A stretch of 9,255 nt of DNA from Rhodobacteraceae bacterium UBA996 (GTDB lineage: Bacteria; Pseudomonadota; Alphaproteobacteria; Rhodobacterales; Rhodobacteraceae). Within the stretch, counting starts at the first letter, position 1. Every line of letters starts with the position of its first letter. Below, one piece after another: positions 1 through 6,802 of the stretch. The translations under genes and the position numbers were made by a program. The notes under the pieces were generated by a model. The model was not told where the DNA came from. It was given only the letters and a program-made list of their open reading frames with translations, and did not search any database. The stretch is taken from NCBI GenBank assembly GCA_002291955.1, contig DBBA01000099.1:1-9255 (forward strand). The letters are read 5' to 3'.

Positions 1-222
1 CGGCGCTCCGCCGGCGTGCTGCTCTGCCTCGCGCCGCTCGTGCTGCTGCGGCGGAGGGGGGCGTGGCCGCGCGGGGCGGCGCTGGCGCGGCTGACCGACC
101 GGGTGCTGGCCGGGCAGGGCGGCACGCTGCACGGCGCGCGGATCACGGTTTCGCGCGGACACCTGCGGATTGTCCCCGAACAGGGCCCCGGGCGCCCCCC
201 TGCGGCAGATCAACCGCATTGA
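1..222 (+). CDS. tilS: tRNA(Ile)-lysidine synthase TilS, C-terminal fragment (5' end outside window)
   Basis: An open frame enters from the left edge and ends at TGA 220-222, leaving about 73 codons. TilS is the cytoplasmic ATP-dependent ligase that puts lysine on C34 of tRNA-Ile2 (CAU anticodon) so that it reads AUA. The PP-loop catalytic domain is upstream and not visible. What can be seen is a basic, leucine-rich stretch followed by LAGQGGTLHGARITVSRGHL and a short Pro-rich tail. This resembles the small C-terminal beta domain of TilS, where a GGTLHG-type segment is common in alphaproteobacteria. The position directly before ftsH on the same strand supports the call, because tilS-ftsH adjacency is widespread. 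The catalytic motifs are missing from the window, so identity rests on a short tail and on context. Codon use matches a genuine high-GC gene. Confidence 0.68.
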   Translation, partial: RRSAGVLLCLAPLVLLRRRGAWPRGAALARLTDRVLAGQGGTLHGARITVSRGHLRIVPEQGPGRPPAADQPH

Positions 223-248
223 ACGTGGCCCGCATATGTCTATCTACT
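219..248 (+). promoter_or_regulatory. Candidate ftsH promoter overlapping the tilS stop codon
   Basis: TTGAAC at 219-224 fits a -35 element. It is followed after about 16-18 nt by an AT-richer block, TATCTACT (241-248), which could hold the -10. The -35 would overlap the tilS stop codon. This is the only clearly AT-richer patch in the 70-nt tilS-ftsH gap. The -10 match is poor, so the call is tentative; ftsH could also be read through from tilS. Confidence 0.3.
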
Positions 249-278
249 GTGACAACCGGGGCGCCTTTGCCCCGCGGT

Positions 279-284
279 GAGGAG
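279..284 (+). promoter_or_regulatory. Ribosome binding site deciding the TTG start of ftsH
   Basis: GAGGAG lies 8 nt upstream of TTG 293-295. No ATG or GTG in the ftsH frame lies between this site and the conserved TM1 segment, so the TTG codon is the natural start. Confidence 0.75.
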
Positions 285-292
285 ATCCGTCT

Positions 293-2209
293 TTGGGCAA
301 CGCGCGCAACATCGCCTTCTGGGTCGTGCTGTTCCTTCTGGTGCTCGCCCTGTTCAACCTGTTTTCCGGCGGGCAGAGCACGATGTCGTCGCGCTCGATC
401 AGCTTCTCGGAATTCGTGTCGGCGGTGGACCGCGGCGATGTGACGTCGGTCACGCTGGACGGCGAGCGGATCACCTTCCGCGGCGGCGACGGGCAGGACT
501 ACGTGACGATCCAGCCCCAGGGCGCGGACATCGTCGAGCGCCTGATCGCGCAGGATGTGACGGTGAACGCCCGCCCGCAGCAGCAGTCGGGCTTCACCAC
601 CGTCCTGATGACGTTCCTGCCGTTCCTGATCCTGATCGGGGTCTGGATCTACTTCATGAACCGGATGCAGGGGGGCGGCCGTGGCGGCGCGATGGGCTTC
701 GGCAAGTCGCGCGCGAAGCTGCTGACCGAAAAGCATGGCCGGGTGACGTTCGACGACGTGGCCGGCATCGACGAGGCCAAGGACGAGCTTGAGGAAATCG
801 TCGAATTCCTGCGCAACCCGCAGAAGTTCAGCCGTCTGGGCGGCAAGATCCCCAAGGGCGCGCTGCTGGTCGGCCCGCCCGGGACGGGTAAGACCCTGCT
901 CGCGCGCGCCATCGCGGGCGAGGCGGGCGTGCCGTTCTTCACCATCTCGGGTTCGGACTTTGTCGAGATGTTCGTGGGCGTCGGCGCCAGCCGCGTGCGC
1001 GACATGTTCGAGCAGGCCAAGAAGAACGCCCCCTGCATCGTCTTCATCGACGAGATCGACGCGGTGGGCCGGTCGCGTGGCGTGGGCTACGGCGGCGGCA
1101 ACGACGAGCGCGAGCAGACGCTGAACCAGCTTCTGGTCGAGATGGACGGGTTCGAGGCGAACGAGGGCATCATCATCGTCGCGGCCACCAACCGACCCGA
1201 CGTGCTGGACCCCGCGCTCCTGCGCCCCGGCCGCTTCGACCGGCAGGTGCAGGTCCCGAACCCCGACATCAAGGGCCGCGAGAAGATCCTGGGCGTGCAT
1301 GCCCGCAAGGTGCCGCTTGGCCCCGACGTGGACCTTCGCATTATCGCGCGCGGCACGCCGGGCTTCTCGGGCGCGGACCTGGCCAACCTGGTGAACGAGG
1401 CCGCGTTGATGGCCGCCCGCGTGGGTCGCCGCTTCGTGACGATGGACGACTTCGAATCGGCCAAGGACAAGGTGATGATGGGCGCCGAGCGCCGCAGCAT
1501 GGTCATGTCCGAGGACGAGAAGAAGCTGACTGCCTATCACGAGGCCGGTCACGCCATCGTCGGCCTGAACGTGCCCCAGCACGACCCGATCCACAAGGCG
1601 ACGATCATCCCGCGCGGTCGCGCGCTGGGGCTGGTGCTGTCCCTGCCCGAGCGTGACCAGCTGAGCGTGACCTACACCAAGTACCGCTCCAAGATCGCCA
1701 TGGCGATGGGCGGCCGCGTGGCCGAGGAGCTGATCTTCGGCAAGGAGAACGTCACCAGCGGCGCCGCGTCCGACATCCAGCAGGTGACGCGGATCGCCCG
1801 CGCGATGGTCACGCAGTTCGGCTTCTCCGACCAGCTGGGCCACATCGACTATGCCAACGAGCGGGAAAGCTACCTGGGCGCCTACAACGCGCCGTCCAAC
1901 ACCTCGCCCGAGACGCAGCAGAAGATCGACGCGGAAGTGAAGCGGCTGGTGGACGAAGGCTATGCCACCGCCACCCGCATCCTGACCGAGAAGATCGACG
2001 ACCTGCACCGCCTGGCGCAGGGCCTTCTGGAATACGAAACCCTGACCGGGATTGAGATCCAGAAGGTGATCGACGGCCTGCCCCTGACCAAGGGCGACGA
2101 CGGCGGGTCCTCGGGGTCGGGCAACGCGCCGGTGTCGATCGCGGCGGTGCCCAAGACCAAGCCGCGGTCGCGGTCCGGTGGCGGGATGGAGCCCGAGCCG
2201 AGCGCCTGA
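293..2209 (+). CDS. ftsH: ATP-dependent zinc metalloprotease FtsH
   Basis: FtsH is the hexameric inner-membrane AAA+ protease that extracts and degrades unassembled membrane proteins and short-lived regulators. The 638-residue product shows the full architecture. TM1 is near residues 6-24, a periplasmic domain spans about 25-100, and TM2 is near 102-122. The AAA module has Walker A GPPGTGKT (194-201), Walker B IVFIDEID (249-256) and a second region of homology with arginine fingers R311/R314 in LLRPGRFD. The peptidase has the zinc motif HEAGH (416-420) and a third ligand, D494, in AASDIQQ. Length is normal for the family, with a low-complexity Ser/Gly/Pro tail from about residue 601. The start is TTG at 293: GAGGAG at 279-284 sits 8 nt upstream, and it gives the MGNARN N-terminus I expect for this group. 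tam follows 3 nt after the stop, so co-transcription is likely. Confidence 0.98.
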   Translation: MGNARNIAFWVVLFLLVLALFNLFSGGQSTMSSRSISFSEFVSAVDRGDVTSVTLDGERITFRGGDGQDYVTIQPQGADIVERLIAQDVTVNARPQQQSGFTTVLMTFLPFLILIGVWIYFMNRMQGGGRGGAMGFGKSRAKLLTEKHGRVTFDDVAGIDEAKDELEEIVEFLRNPQKFSRLGGKIPKGALLVGPPGTGKTLLARAIAGEAGVPFFTISGSDFVEMFVGVGASRVRDMFEQAKKNAPCIVFIDEIDAVGRSRGVGYGGGNDEREQTLNQLLVEMDGFEANEGIIIVAATNRPDVLDPALLRPGRFDRQVQVPNPDIKGREKILGVHARKVPLGPDVDLRIIARGTPGFSGADLANLVNEAALMAARVGRRFVTMDDFESAKDKVMMGAERRSMVMSEDEKKLTAYHEAGHAIVGLNVPQHDPIHKATIIPRGRALGLVLSLPERDQLSVTYTKYRSKIAMAMGGRVAEELIFGKENVTSGAASDIQQVTRIARAMVTQFGFSDQLGHIDYANERESYLGAYNAPSNTSPETQQKIDAEVKRLVDEGYATATRILTEKIDDLHRLAQGLLEYETLTGIEIQKVIDGLPLTKGDDGGSSGSGNAPVSIAAVPKTKPRSRSGGGMEPEPSA

Positions 2210-2212
2210 TCC

Positions 2213-2992
2213 GTGGCGGACTGGGATGCGGGCGGTTACGCCCGGTTCCGAGACCTGCGGCTGCGGCCCGCACTGGACCTTCTGGCGCGCGTGCCGGACC
2301 TTCCCGGCGGGGACATCGTCGATCTGGGATGCGGGGCGGGGGCGGTGGCCCCCGCCCTTTCCACGCGCTGGCCCGCGCGGGCGATCATCGGGGTCGATAC
2401 GTCGTCTGCCATGCTGGACGGCGCCCGCGCCACGGGACTGTACACCCGGCTGGCGCAGGTCGATATCGCCGACTGGCAGCCCGACACGCCGCCTGCGCTG
2501 GTCTTCTCGAACGCCGCGCTGAACTGGCTGCCGGATCATGCGCGGCTGATGCCCCGGCTGGCGGCGATGCTGGCCCCGGACGGCGTGCTGGCGGTGCAGA
2601 TGCCGCGGCAGGGTGCGGCGCCGTCGCACGCGCTTCTTGCCGACACCGCCCGCGCCCTGGACCTGCCGCTGCCCGCCGAATGGCCGGTGGCCGAGGCCAC
2701 GACCTATGCCCGCTGGCTGGCGCCCTTCGGTGCGGTGGATGCGTGGGAGACGGTCTATGTCCAGCGCCTGCCCGCCGACGGCGGCGGGGCCCATCCGGTG
2801 CGCCGGTTCACCGAGACGACCGCGATGCGGCCCTTCGTGCCGGGACTGGACGATGCCGCCCGCGCGGCCTTTGTCGCGGCCTATGACGCGGCGCTGGCCC
2901 GCGCCTATCTGGCCGAGGCCGACGGCAGCGCGCTGATGCCGTTCCGGCGGGTCTTTGCTGTGTTGCACCGGGCGGGCGCAACCGTGCCGTGA
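2213..2992 (+). CDS. tam: Trans-aconitate 2-methyltransferase (class I SAM-dependent)
   Basis: Tam is a cytosolic SAM-dependent methyltransferase that esterifies trans-aconitate, the spontaneous isomer of cis-aconitate that inhibits aconitase. The 259-residue product carries the class I fold signatures: motif I VDLGCGAG (36-43), the acidic end of strand 2 in GVDTSSAML (D62), the adenine-side VDIADWQP near 83-90, and SNAALNWLPDH (99-109) followed by LAPDGVLAVQMP. These match E. coli Tam, as I remember it, almost block for block (its N-terminus MSDWNPSLY against MADWDAGGY here; NASLQWLPDH; GVLAVQMP), and the lengths are close. The start is GTG 2213, only 3 nt after the ftsH stop. The Shine-Dalgarno sequence is weak, so translational coupling to ftsH is likely. 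Substrate is inferred from similarity; a related small-acid methyltransferase is the alternative. Confidence 0.9.
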   Translation: MADWDAGGYARFRDLRLRPALDLLARVPDLPGGDIVDLGCGAGAVAPALSTRWPARAIIGVDTSSAMLDGARATGLYTRLAQVDIADWQPDTPPALVFSNAALNWLPDHARLMPRLAAMLAPDGVLAVQMPRQGAAPSHALLADTARALDLPLPAEWPVAEATTYARWLAPFGAVDAWETVYVQRLPADGGGAHPVRRFTETTAMRPFVPGLDDAARAAFVAAYDAALARAYLAEADGSALMPFRRVFAVLHRAGATVP

Positions 2993-2995
2993 ATT

Positions 2996-3012
2996 CCCCG
3001 CAAGGCGCGGGG
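2996..3012 (+). terminator. GC-rich hairpin just after tam
   Basis: A perfect 6-bp stem CCCCGC / GCGGGG with loop AAGGC begins 3 nt after the tam stop codon. No T tract follows, so it is not a classical intrinsic terminator. It may slow polymerase or protect the 3' end of the ftsH-tam transcript. Confidence 0.35.
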
Positions 3013-3078
3013 TGGCGACCTGTCGCGTCACGCGATGCGCTGGTATCCCGGAGGCATCGCCACGAACGGACCCCGCCC

Positions 3079-3678
3079 ATGCCCGCCCTGATCCCCACCG
3101 ACATCACCGGCACCATCGTCTGGCTGGGGTGCCAGCCCGACCTGGTGCAGGACCTGACGATCCGCAGCGTGGCGATCGACGAGATGGGGCTGACGTTCGC
3201 GGGCCATGCGGGGGAAAGCCATGCCGGGCTGACCCGGGCCAGTTGCGCGCGGGTGCTGGCGCAGTACCCGCGCGGCACGACGATCCGCAACACGCGGCAG
3301 TTGTGCCTGGTCAGCGCCGAGGAGATGGCCGAGGTGGCCGCGGCGATGGGGCTGGACGCGATGGATTACGCCTGGGTTGGCGCCAGCGTGGTGGTCGCGG
3401 GCATCCCGGATTTCACCCATGTCCCCCCATCGAGCCGCCTGCAGGCCGAGGAGGGCGCGACGCTGGTCGTGGACATGGAGAACCACCCCTGCAACGAGCC
3501 CGCCGTGACCATCGGCAAGGCGGTGCCGGGCAAGGGACGCGACTTCAAGGCGGCGGCGCGCGGCAGGCGCGGTGTCACCGCCTGGGTGGAGCGGGAAGGG
3601 GTGCTGCGGGTCGGCCAGTCGGTCCGGCTGCACGTCCCCGGGCAGCGGGCCTGGGCGGGGGCGGCGCTGCCGGTCTGA
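3079..3678 (+). CDS. Stand-alone MOSC-domain protein
   Basis: The product is 199 residues from ATG 3079 and consists essentially of one MOSC domain. MOSC proteins bind or transfer sulfur through a conserved cysteine and are linked to molybdenum-cofactor sulfuration or thiol-based reduction. The key stretch is LVVDMENHPCNEPAV, with C138 in the position of the conserved MOSC cysteine. It is followed by the basic segment KGRDFKAAARGRRGVTAWV and the beta pair VLRVGQSVRLHVP that usually closes the domain. The frame is open back to 2989 but that extension lacks domain-like sequence, so I chose the ATG before PALIPTDITGTIVWLG. The ribosome site is weak: GGAGG at 3050-3054 is 24 nt away. No pyridoxal-phosphate or ferredoxin domain is fused to it. 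Its sulfur acceptor is unknown. It lies between tam and fhs, with no Moco gene visible nearby. Confidence 0.85.
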   Translation: MPALIPTDITGTIVWLGCQPDLVQDLTIRSVAIDEMGLTFAGHAGESHAGLTRASCARVLAQYPRGTTIRNTRQLCLVSAEEMAEVAAAMGLDAMDYAWVGASVVVAGIPDFTHVPPSSRLQAEEGATLVVDMENHPCNEPAVTIGKAVPGKGRDFKAAARGRRGVTAWVEREGVLRVGQSVRLHVPGQRAWAGAALPV

Positions 3679-3708
3679 CCGGTCGCGCGACGGCGCGCTG
3701 CCCAGACC
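3672..3708. terminator. Imperfect stem-loop between convergent MOSC gene and small minus-strand ORF
   Basis: GGTCTG (3672-3677) pairs with CAGACC (3703-3708). An inner stem CGCGC-GACG-GCGCG (3684-3697) lies between them. The structure begins at the MOSC stop codon and ends one base before the stop codon (TCA on +) of the small minus-strand ORF. That is where a shared bidirectional terminator would be expected. There is no T tract on either side, so activity is uncertain. Confidence 0.4.
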
Positions 3709-3780
3709 TCAGGCAAAGACCGCCGCGGCCAGCAGCATGCCCATCAGGACGCCCAAGTGGATCGTGATCGCGTGTGCCAT
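3709..3780 (-). CDS. Candidate small hydrophobic (single-span) peptide, 23 residues
   Basis: This short minus-strand ORF runs from ATG (CAT on + at 3778-3780) to TGA (TCA at 3709-3711). It encodes a peptide that begins MAHAITIHLG and ends LLAAAVFA, so nearly the whole of it could form one membrane helix. A strong Shine-Dalgarno sequence, GGGAGGG, ends 4 nt before the ATG. The ORF occupies a gap that has no other gene, and its stop abuts a hairpin shared with the convergent MOSC gene. These three points separate it from the chance antisense ORFs common at this GC content. I do not recognise a family. Small single-span proteins often act as accessory subunits of membrane complexes, but nothing here identifies a partner. 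It may also be spurious. Confidence 0.45.
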   Translation of the reverse strand: MAHAITIHLGVLMGMLLAAAVFA

Positions 3781-3944
3781 CGGTCCCTCCCATGTCCCAG
3801 TCACGGCTGTGGGTCGAGGATGGTTCCCGCGGGGTTCAGAAAGTGTTGACGCTGCGGCCTCTGCGCCGATCACATTCGGTTTCCGATCCGCAGCACGCTT
3901 TCGCATCCCGTGACGTGGTCCGGCCCGCAATGGTCGGATTTCCT

Positions 3945-3974
3945 TTGCCGGGGGGCTGTTGCCCGGGCCTAGAT
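3945..3974 (+). promoter_or_regulatory. Candidate fhs promoter
   Basis: TTGCCG (3945-3950) and CTAGAT (3969-3974), 18 nt apart, resemble a housekeeping-sigma promoter. Transcription would start about 28 nt before the fhs ATG. A second TTGACG occurs at 3846-3851 with a weak ATCACA 17 nt on, which would give a leader of about 130 nt. The stretch 3781-4008 holds no convincing ORF, and I could not draw a known riboswitch fold in it. Confidence 0.35.
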
Positions 3975-4008
3975 GCGTGGCAGGACATCGGACCGGGGGA
4001 GGGGCGGC

Positions 4009-5688
4009 ATGGGCGACTGGCCAAGCGACATCGAGATCGCACGGAGCGCAGAGAAGAAGCCGATCGGCGAGATCGCGGGCAAGCTCGGGGTGCCGGCCGA
4101 CGCGCTGATCCCCTATGGCCGCGACAAGGCCAAGATCGAGGGCGCCTATCTGGCGGGCCTTGCCGGGCGGCCCGAGGGGCGGCTGGTGCTGGTCACCGCG
4201 ATCAACCCCACGCCGGCGGGCGAGGGCAAGACCACGACGACGGTCGGTCTGGGCGACGGGCTGGCCCGGCTTGGCCACCGCGCGGCGGTGTGCATCCGCG
4301 AGGCATCCCTTGGGCCCAACTTCGGGATGAAGGGCGGGGCTGCGGGCGGGGGACGCGCGCAGGTCATCCCGATGGAGGACATGAACCTTCACTTCACCGG
4401 CGATTTCCACGCCATCACCGCCGCGCACAACCTGCTGTCGGCACTGATCGACAACCACATCTACTGGGGCAACAGTCTGGGGATCGACCCGCGCCGGGTG
4501 GTCTGGCGCCGGGTGATGGACATGAACGACCGGGCCTTGCGCGACATCGTGGTGTCGCTGGGGGGCGTGGCGAACGGCTATCCGCGGCAGACCGGGTTCG
4601 ACATCACCGTGGCGTCCGAGGTCATGGCGATCCTGTGCCTGGCCCGCGATGGCGCCGATCTGGAAGAACGGCTGGGCCGGATCGTGGTGGCCCATACCCG
4701 CGACAAGGTGCCGGTGACGGCCCGCGACCTGAAGGCCGACGGCGCGATGGCAGTGCTTCTGAAGGATGCGGTGCTGCCGAACCTTGTCCAGACGCTGGAG
4801 CATACGCCCGCCTTGGTGCACGGCGGGCCGTTTGCGAACATCGCGCATGGCTGCAATTCCGTGATCGCCACGCGGGCGGCGCTGCGGCTGGCCAACTATG
4901 TGGTGACCGAGGCGGGGTTCGGCGCGGACCTGGGCGCCGAGAAGTTCTTCGACATCAAGTGCCGCAAGGCGGGGCTGCGGCCTTCGGTGGCGGTGATCGT
5001 GGCCACCGTGCGGGCGCTGAAGATGAACGGCGGTGTGGCCAAGGCCGATCTGGGGATCGAGGATGTGGCCGCCGTGAAGCGCGGCGGCGCGAACCTCGCC
5101 CGCCATATCGCCAATGTCCGCGGTTTCGGCGTGCCGGTGGTGGTGGCGGTCAACCACTTCAACGGCGACACGGCGGCCGAGCATGCGGCGCTCGCCGAGG
5201 TCGCGGCGGCCGAAGGGGTCGAGGCCGTGATCTGCCGCCACTGGGCCGAAGGCGGCGCCGGGATCGAGCCGCTCGCGCGCCGCGTGGTGGCGCTGGCTGA
5301 AGGCGGCGGGGCGGGGTTCCGGCCGCTCTATCCCGACGCGATGCCGCTCTGGGACAAGATCGGCACCATCGCCACGCGCATCTACCGCGCGGGGTCGGTC
5401 AGCGCGGCGCCGGGCGTGCGCGAGCAGCTTGCGGCCTGGGAAGCGGCGGGGCATGGCGACCTGCCGGTGTGCATGGCCAAGACGCAGTATTCGTTCTCGA
5501 CCGATCCCGCGCTCCGCGGTGCGCCCGAGGGGTTCGACGTCCATGTGCGCGAGGTGCGGCTGTCGGCGGGGGCGGGGTTCGTGGTGGCGGTGTGCGGCGA
5601 CATCATGACGATGCCCGGCCTGCCCCGGGTGCCAGCGGCCGAGACGATCCGGCTGGGCGAAGGCGGCCGGGTCGAGGGGTTGTTCTGA
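4009..5688 (+). CDS. fhs: Formate--tetrahydrofolate ligase (10-formyl-THF synthetase)
   Basis: Fhs is the cytosolic ligase that converts formate, THF and ATP to 10-formyl-THF, ADP and phosphate (EC 6.3.4.3). The 559-residue length is normal for bacterial Fhs. Visible signatures are the P-loop TPAGEGKT (68-75), EASLGPNFGMKGGAAGGG (98-115), MEDMNLHFTGDFHAI (122-136), HGGPFANIAHGCNS (271-284), EAGFGADLGAEKFFDIKC (301-318), MAKTQYS (489-495) and GDIMTMPGLP (530-539). The start is ATG 4009 because GGGGGAGGGG (3995-4004) lies just upstream; the frame stays open to 3973 but without a better site. folD follows 129 nt downstream on the same strand, giving a formate to 10-formyl-THF to methylene-THF module. 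In vivo it could run either for assimilation or, in the ATP-yielding direction, during oxidation of methyl-group-derived C1 units. The sequence cannot say which. Confidence 0.98.
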   Translation: MGDWPSDIEIARSAEKKPIGEIAGKLGVPADALIPYGRDKAKIEGAYLAGLAGRPEGRLVLVTAINPTPAGEGKTTTTVGLGDGLARLGHRAAVCIREASLGPNFGMKGGAAGGGRAQVIPMEDMNLHFTGDFHAITAAHNLLSALIDNHIYWGNSLGIDPRRVVWRRVMDMNDRALRDIVVSLGGVANGYPRQTGFDITVASEVMAILCLARDGADLEERLGRIVVAHTRDKVPVTARDLKADGAMAVLLKDAVLPNLVQTLEHTPALVHGGPFANIAHGCNSVIATRAALRLANYVVTEAGFGADLGAEKFFDIKCRKAGLRPSVAVIVATVRALKMNGGVAKADLGIEDVAAVKRGGANLARHIANVRGFGVPVVVAVNHFNGDTAAEHAALAEVAAAEGVEAVICRHWAEGGAGIEPLARRVVALAEGGGAGFRPLYPDAMPLWDKIGTIATRIYRAGSVSAAPGVREQLAAWEAAGHGDLPVCMAKTQYSFSTDPALRGAPEGFDVHVREVRLSAGAGFVVAVCGDIMTMPGLPRVPAAETIRLGEGGRVEGLF

Positions 5689-5710
5689 GGGCGCGGGCGG
5701 GATGAGGGAG

Positions 5711-5743
5711 CGGGCGGTGGGGGGATCGACCCCCCGCCCCCCG
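5711..5743 (+). terminator. Strong GC-rich stem-loop after fhs
   Basis: The core is GGGGGG-ATCGA-CCCCCC (5719-5735). The stem extends outward to 5711/5743 with one T-G wobble and one C-C mismatch, giving about 14 paired positions. No T tract follows, so it is either a factor-dependent terminator or processing hairpin, or an element that lowers folD expression relative to fhs. Confidence 0.4.
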
Positions 5744-5750
5744 CGCGCGT

Positions 5751-5772
5751 CCCCCGCCGCTGTCGCGGGTGG
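5751..5772 (+). other. Second hairpin in the fhs-folD gap
   Basis: CCCCCGC (5751-5757) can pair with GCGGG-T-GG (5765-5772), leaving a 7-nt loop and one bulged T. It lies 7 nt beyond the larger hairpin, so the two form a tandem. The G-runs and C-runs of the pair could also fold with each other in alternative ways. The role is unknown. Confidence 0.3.
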
Positions 5773-5817
5773 GGGGCGCGTCTGGCGCGTCGGGCGCAGG
5801 CAAGGGAAGGGCAGGCG

Positions 5818-6711
5818 ATGGGGGCACGGGTGATCGACGGCAAGGCCTTTGCGGCAGGCGTGGTCACGCGCGTGGCCGCCCATGTGGCGCGGCTGGCCGA
5901 GGAGCGGGGGCTGGTGCCGGGGCTGGCCGTGGTGCTGGTGGGCGATGACCCCGCAAGCCGGGTCTACGTGAAGAACAAGGCCGCGCGCACGGTCGAGGCG
6001 GGGATGCGGTCCTTCGAGCATCGCCTGCCTGCGGACACGCCGGCCGATGTGCTGATGGCGCTGGTGGCGCGGCTGAACGCGGACCCTGCCGTGCACGGGA
6101 TCCTGGTGCAACTGCCCTTGCCCGCGCATATCGACGCCGATGCGGTGATCGACGCGATCGATCCGGCCAAGGACGTGGACGGGTTCCATGTGCAGAACGC
6201 AGGAAAGCTGGCCGTGGGGCAGCGGGCGCTGGTGCCCTGCACGCCGCTGGGTTGCCTGATGCTGCTGCGCGACCTGCACGGGTCGCTGGCGGGGATGGAG
6301 GCAGTCGTCATCGGCCGGTCGAACATCGTCGGCAAGCCGATGGCGCAGCTGCTGCTGGCCGAAAGCTGCACGGTGACGGTCGCGCACAGCCGCACGCGCG
6401 ATCTGTCCGCCGTGGTGCGGCGGGCCGACATCGTGGTGGCCGCGGTGGGACGGCCGGGGATGGTCCGGGGCGACTGGATCCGGCCCGGCGCCACGGTGAT
6501 CGACGTCGGCATCAACCGGGTGGCGGGGCCGGACGGCAAGGGCGTGCTGGTCGGTGACGTGGATTTCGCCAGCGCGGCGGCGGTCGCGGGGGCGATCACG
6601 CCGGTGCCGGGGGGCGTGGGCCCCATGACCATCGCCTGCCTTCTGGCCAATACCCTGACCGCCGCCTGCCGGGCCGAAGGCTTGCCCGCGCCCGAGGGGC
6701 TGACGGCCTGA
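5818..6711 (+). CDS. folD: Bifunctional methylene-THF dehydrogenase / methenyl-THF cyclohydrolase
   Basis: FolD interconverts 5,10-methylene-THF, 5,10-methenyl-THF and 10-formyl-THF in the cytosol, using NADP(H) (EC 1.5.1.5 and 3.5.4.9). The 297-residue length is close to the family's usual 280-300. Catalytic Y50 and K54 are present in YVKNKAA, Q98 in HGILVQLPLP, and D121 in KDVDGFHV; these positions agree with the E. coli numbering. The dinucleotide-binding stretch is VVIGRSNIVGKPMA (163-176), and the signature TPVPGGVGPMT lies at 261-271. The start ATG 5818 is preceded by an AAGGGAAGGG purine run. The gene stands downstream of fhs on the same strand and converges with the VOC gene about 90 nt later. 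Both active sites look intact, so both activities are expected. Confidence 0.98.
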   Translation: MGARVIDGKAFAAGVVTRVAAHVARLAEERGLVPGLAVVLVGDDPASRVYVKNKAARTVEAGMRSFEHRLPADTPADVLMALVARLNADPAVHGILVQLPLPAHIDADAVIDAIDPAKDVDGFHVQNAGKLAVGQRALVPCTPLGCLMLLRDLHGSLAGMEAVVIGRSNIVGKPMAQLLLAESCTVTVAHSRTRDLSAVVRRADIVVAAVGRPGMVRGDWIRPGATVIDVGINRVAGPDGKGVLVGDVDFASAAAVAGAITPVPGGVGPMTIACLLANTLTAACRAEGLPAPEGLTA

Positions 6712-6747
6712 GCGGTGCGCGCGCAGGGATTGCCATGGGGCGGTGAA

Positions 6748-6763
6748 CGGGCAGGGCTGCCCG
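6748..6763. terminator. Inverted repeat between convergent folD and VOC gene
   Basis: CGGGCAG-GG-CTGCCCG is a perfect inverted repeat of 7 bp in the 91-nt gap between the folD stop and the VOC stop. Its position suits a bidirectional terminator. Neither side has a T run, so it may work with Rho or not at all. Confidence 0.3.
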
Positions 6764-6802
6764 GGCGCGGGCAGGTCAGAGCGTGCAGCAATGCCGCGGC
6801 CG

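Noticed and set aside
143..3031. 962-codon open frame on the minus strand opposite ftsH and tam
   Set aside because: It is a frame shadow of high-GC coding DNA. The translation is Arg/His/Gly/Ala-rich without domains, and the plus strand carries unmistakable FtsH and Tam.
2989..3078. 30-codon upstream extension of the MOSC gene
   Set aside because: The extension overlaps the tam stop and the hairpin after it, carries Arg/His-rich sequence without domain character, and the ATG at 3079 gives a normal N-terminus.
3781..4008. Folate or other riboswitch leader for fhs
   Set aside because: I could not draw a known aptamer fold, and the best promoter candidate (3945-3974) leaves only about 28 nt of leader. 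A covariance-model scan would settle it.
3781..6387. Long minus-strand open frame opposite fhs and folD
   Set aside because: Antisense shadow: His/Arg/Pro-rich translation, while the plus strand encodes complete Fhs and FolD. Only its last 23 codons, with their own ATG and ribosome site, are kept as a candidate.
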